Assembly (NCBI GenBank): GCA_964017045.1
Contig: OZ024808.1
Location: 28,986,495-29,050,494 of the forward strand
Length of the DNA: 64,000 nt
Direction: 5' to 3'
Origin: Omphiscola glabra
Taxonomy: Eukaryota; Mollusca; Gastropoda; Lymnaeidae
The notes under the pieces are model-generated. The model did no database searches, was not told where the DNA came from, and worked only from the letters and a program-made list of their open reading frames with translations. Positions 61,951 through 64,000 of this stretch are shown one piece after another. Position 1 is the first letter of the stretch; each line of letters opens with the position of its first letter. Both the position numbers and the translations under genes were made by a program.

Positions 61951-62953
61951 TTATTATGAATGTTTCATGAAATAGAAACTAGCGCTACACAGTAGACCAA
62001 ACATTTGAACCTTCCACCCAGTGTCATAAGAAAACGGGTTTGTGGGATTTGTTGAAGGGGCATACCCCAGGGTGCCATACCCCAGGGTGCCATTTCAGGA
62101 GGCTCCAAAATCATATTTTTCATTCAAATTACGCGATAGGTTTTAGAATTATCTTTTCTTTTAATTAAGGGAAGCAACTTCTGCAATTATAACGTTTAGT
62201 TTTCACTTTTGGTATATTCCCTCAACAATAGTTTGGTATTCAAACCGTCAATTATATTTTAGTTGCGATGCTGCGAGCATCGAAGCAGGCGGTGCACAGA
62301 GACCAAACACACTGCACACGTTACAGTACCGTAATCTCTACATCATAAGGCTAGTAGGTCCTAACACATGACTCGTTCTTGGGCGGTTATACTAAGTAAC
62401 TCACAACAAATATCTTACCACCATGATAATGAATACAGTTTATTTTAAAAGCAAACACATCTTTATTAATTTTTAAAAAACTGAAGTCAGAACCAGTAGG
62501 CTTAATAAGACACTAAAGAGGCACACATACTATTTATATTAAAGATTGGATTTCAATAGACCAAAAGATAGTTCCTGTAAAAAAAATTATTACAATAACG
62601 CTATATGATTTGTCTTTTTCTAAGAACCCAACACTCTTTTTTTTTTATAAGCGTTGCGCCAATGATAGATAGGCCCCTAAAGAAATAAATCAGAGTGATA
62701 AAAATTCTTTCATAAAATTTATAGAAGGAAATAGGATACTTTTCATAACAAAGTTCTGAAACCCATGCAGTGCTTTAAAGTGAACTCGGTGCTTAATATT
62801 TAAATAAAACACATTTGTGTGTGTGCAATATCACAACTTCCTCTAATAGTGCGATAATTTGTCAATTCCATGTTAACGCGTTGTTTTATTTTTAGACTCA
62901 CTGGTGGTTTAGTAGAGAAGTTAGGCCTACTTTTCTCCCTCTAGACTCTAGAC

Positions 62954-63310
62954 CAGGGGTGGGCAAACTACGGCCGCATGCGGCCCGGCAACTGATATTA
63001 TGTGGCCCTCGAAGGCATTTAGAAATTAAAAAAATTTACTATGTTTTTAAGTTATTTTGTTGAATTTTACAGAATTTCATGCACCGTTATGATTTTTAAA
63101 ACATTTTTGATCACATTTCTTTCTAATTTTCTATTTTTTTAAACAGTCCTTGACACCTTTGTCATGTAATGCTAAAATGCGAAACTATCGATTTTAATAT
63201 AGGGAAATGTTTATCGATATTTAAAAATTGGACATAATATACATGCTGCCCCCCCAATAGCTTTACCTTTGTCAATGTGGCCCTCCGCACAAAAAGTTTG
63301 CCCACCCCTG
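62954..63310. mobile_element. hAT MITE with CAGGGGTGGGCAAACT ends
   Basis: 357 bp, ends CAGGGGTGGGCAAACTACGG and its inverse AGTTTGCCCACCCCTG; perfect 8-bp duplication CTCTAGAC on both sides (62946-62953, 63311-63318). Interior contains GCGGCCCGG and GTGGCCCTC typical of non-autonomous hAT copies. Confidence 0.92.
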
Positions 63311-63799
63311 CTCTAGACTGACTAGACAGGTCTAGGTACATCTGCGCGTTAGCAAAACACTGTAGGAGTTTAAAAAAGTAATATATATATATATTTAAAA
63401 ATGGATTTTTAATCAACCATTTTTTTTTTTGGGGGGGGGGGGGGGCTTTAAGAATAGTAGACATATGTAGGCTAACTAAATCGAAAGCTTCAAAGCCGCC
63501 CTGACATCTGCTAGGGGCCGTTAGATTGGCAACATCGCTTCCCCAACCGTTGCACATATGCCAGTATATGGATGCAGCAACGTACCGAACCAGAACCAGA
63601 ACCAGAAATGAAATAGATATGCTCAAAATTAAAAGTAAATAAATTTAGTAAAAGTATGGTAATCGCCCCAAAGGGGTTAAAGTGATAAAAACAAATTGGA
63701 TGAGTTAAACACCGCCATTTGTTTCTGACACAAAAGACATTGAATTATATGCGTTTTGAAATAACCCAAAATTAATGCATGGTTACGCATCACGAGTGT

Positions 63800-64000
63800 A
63801 ACAATTACAACATATACTCTGACCTTTAGAGTGTAACAATTACAACATATACTCTGACCTTTAGAGTGTAACAATTACAACATACACTTCGACCTTTAGA
63901 GTGTAACAATTACAACATACATTCCGACATTAAGAGTGTAACAATTACAACATAAACTCTGACCTTTAGAGTGTAACAATTACAACATACACTCTGACCT
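63800..64000. repeat. 35-bp minisatellite running off the right edge
   Basis: AGAGTGTAACAATTACAACA plus TACACTCTGACCTTT; at least five units, continuing past the window. Confidence 0.93.

Larger units (their letters stand above)
58064..62950. other. Upstream intergenic region of the membrane protein gene
   Basis: Contains a LINE remnant, poly-C runs near 59525 and 59730, two arrays and the hairpin. The 107-codon plus frame at 59378-59701 shows no recognisable domain and I do not call it a gene. Confidence 0.6.

Noticed and set aside
63162..63626. 154-codon minus-strand ORF with a hydrophobic start
   Set aside because: Runs across a poly-G tract and into the hAT MITE; no family resemblance.

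Overview
This is a stretch of animal nuclear genome: AT-rich, with spliced genes, large introns, many non-LTR retrotransposon fragments, hAT-type MITEs and a very high density of minisatellites. The exon content (neuronal-type Munc18 genes) and the mix of repeats suggest a mollusc, probably a gastropod, but that placement is inference from general features and not from a marker gene.

Left half (about 1-36.4 kb): two head-to-tail paralogs of the Sec1/Munc18 family (syntaxin-binding protein 1, unc-18), both on the minus strand. The right copy (36398..17211) could be assembled by hand into 16 exons that join in frame to 596 codons plus a stop and is a normal Munc18-1 orthologue. The left copy (11283..365, running off the left edge) has 13 exons in the window at the same positions and phases, 11 of the 13 with identical length, but its protein is clearly diverged, including at a syntaxin-contact position. 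Both are expected to act in SNARE-dependent vesicle fusion. Their introns hold LINE pieces, MITEs and tandem arrays; one LINE fragment ends within 2 nt of a splice donor and another LINE splits a minisatellite.

Middle (36.4-50.2 kb): mostly intergenic and transposon-rich. It contains several non-LTR retrotransposon fragments of different families, a Penelope-like element with a GIY-YIG endonuclease and a possible degenerate hammerhead ribozyme, two hAT MITEs with perfect 8-bp target duplications, and a minus-strand reading frame with eleven or so 10-residue Thr/Ser-rich repeats followed by one membrane segment.

Right (50.2-58.1 kb): a four-exon minus-strand gene for a 202-aa four-pass membrane protein resembling the TMEM272-like family. 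Its introns 2 and 3 are mostly minisatellites. The most striking structure in the window is here: the 31-bp array beside exon 3 is built from the exon's own 3' end and 5' splice site, so about 33 copies of the donor follow the exon, while the other side of the same exon is bordered by a 22-bp array built from its 3' splice-site region.

58.1-64 kb is upstream intergenic DNA with more arrays, one complete hAT MITE and a strong hairpin; I recognise no gene there. I found no tRNA, rRNA or CRISPR array.
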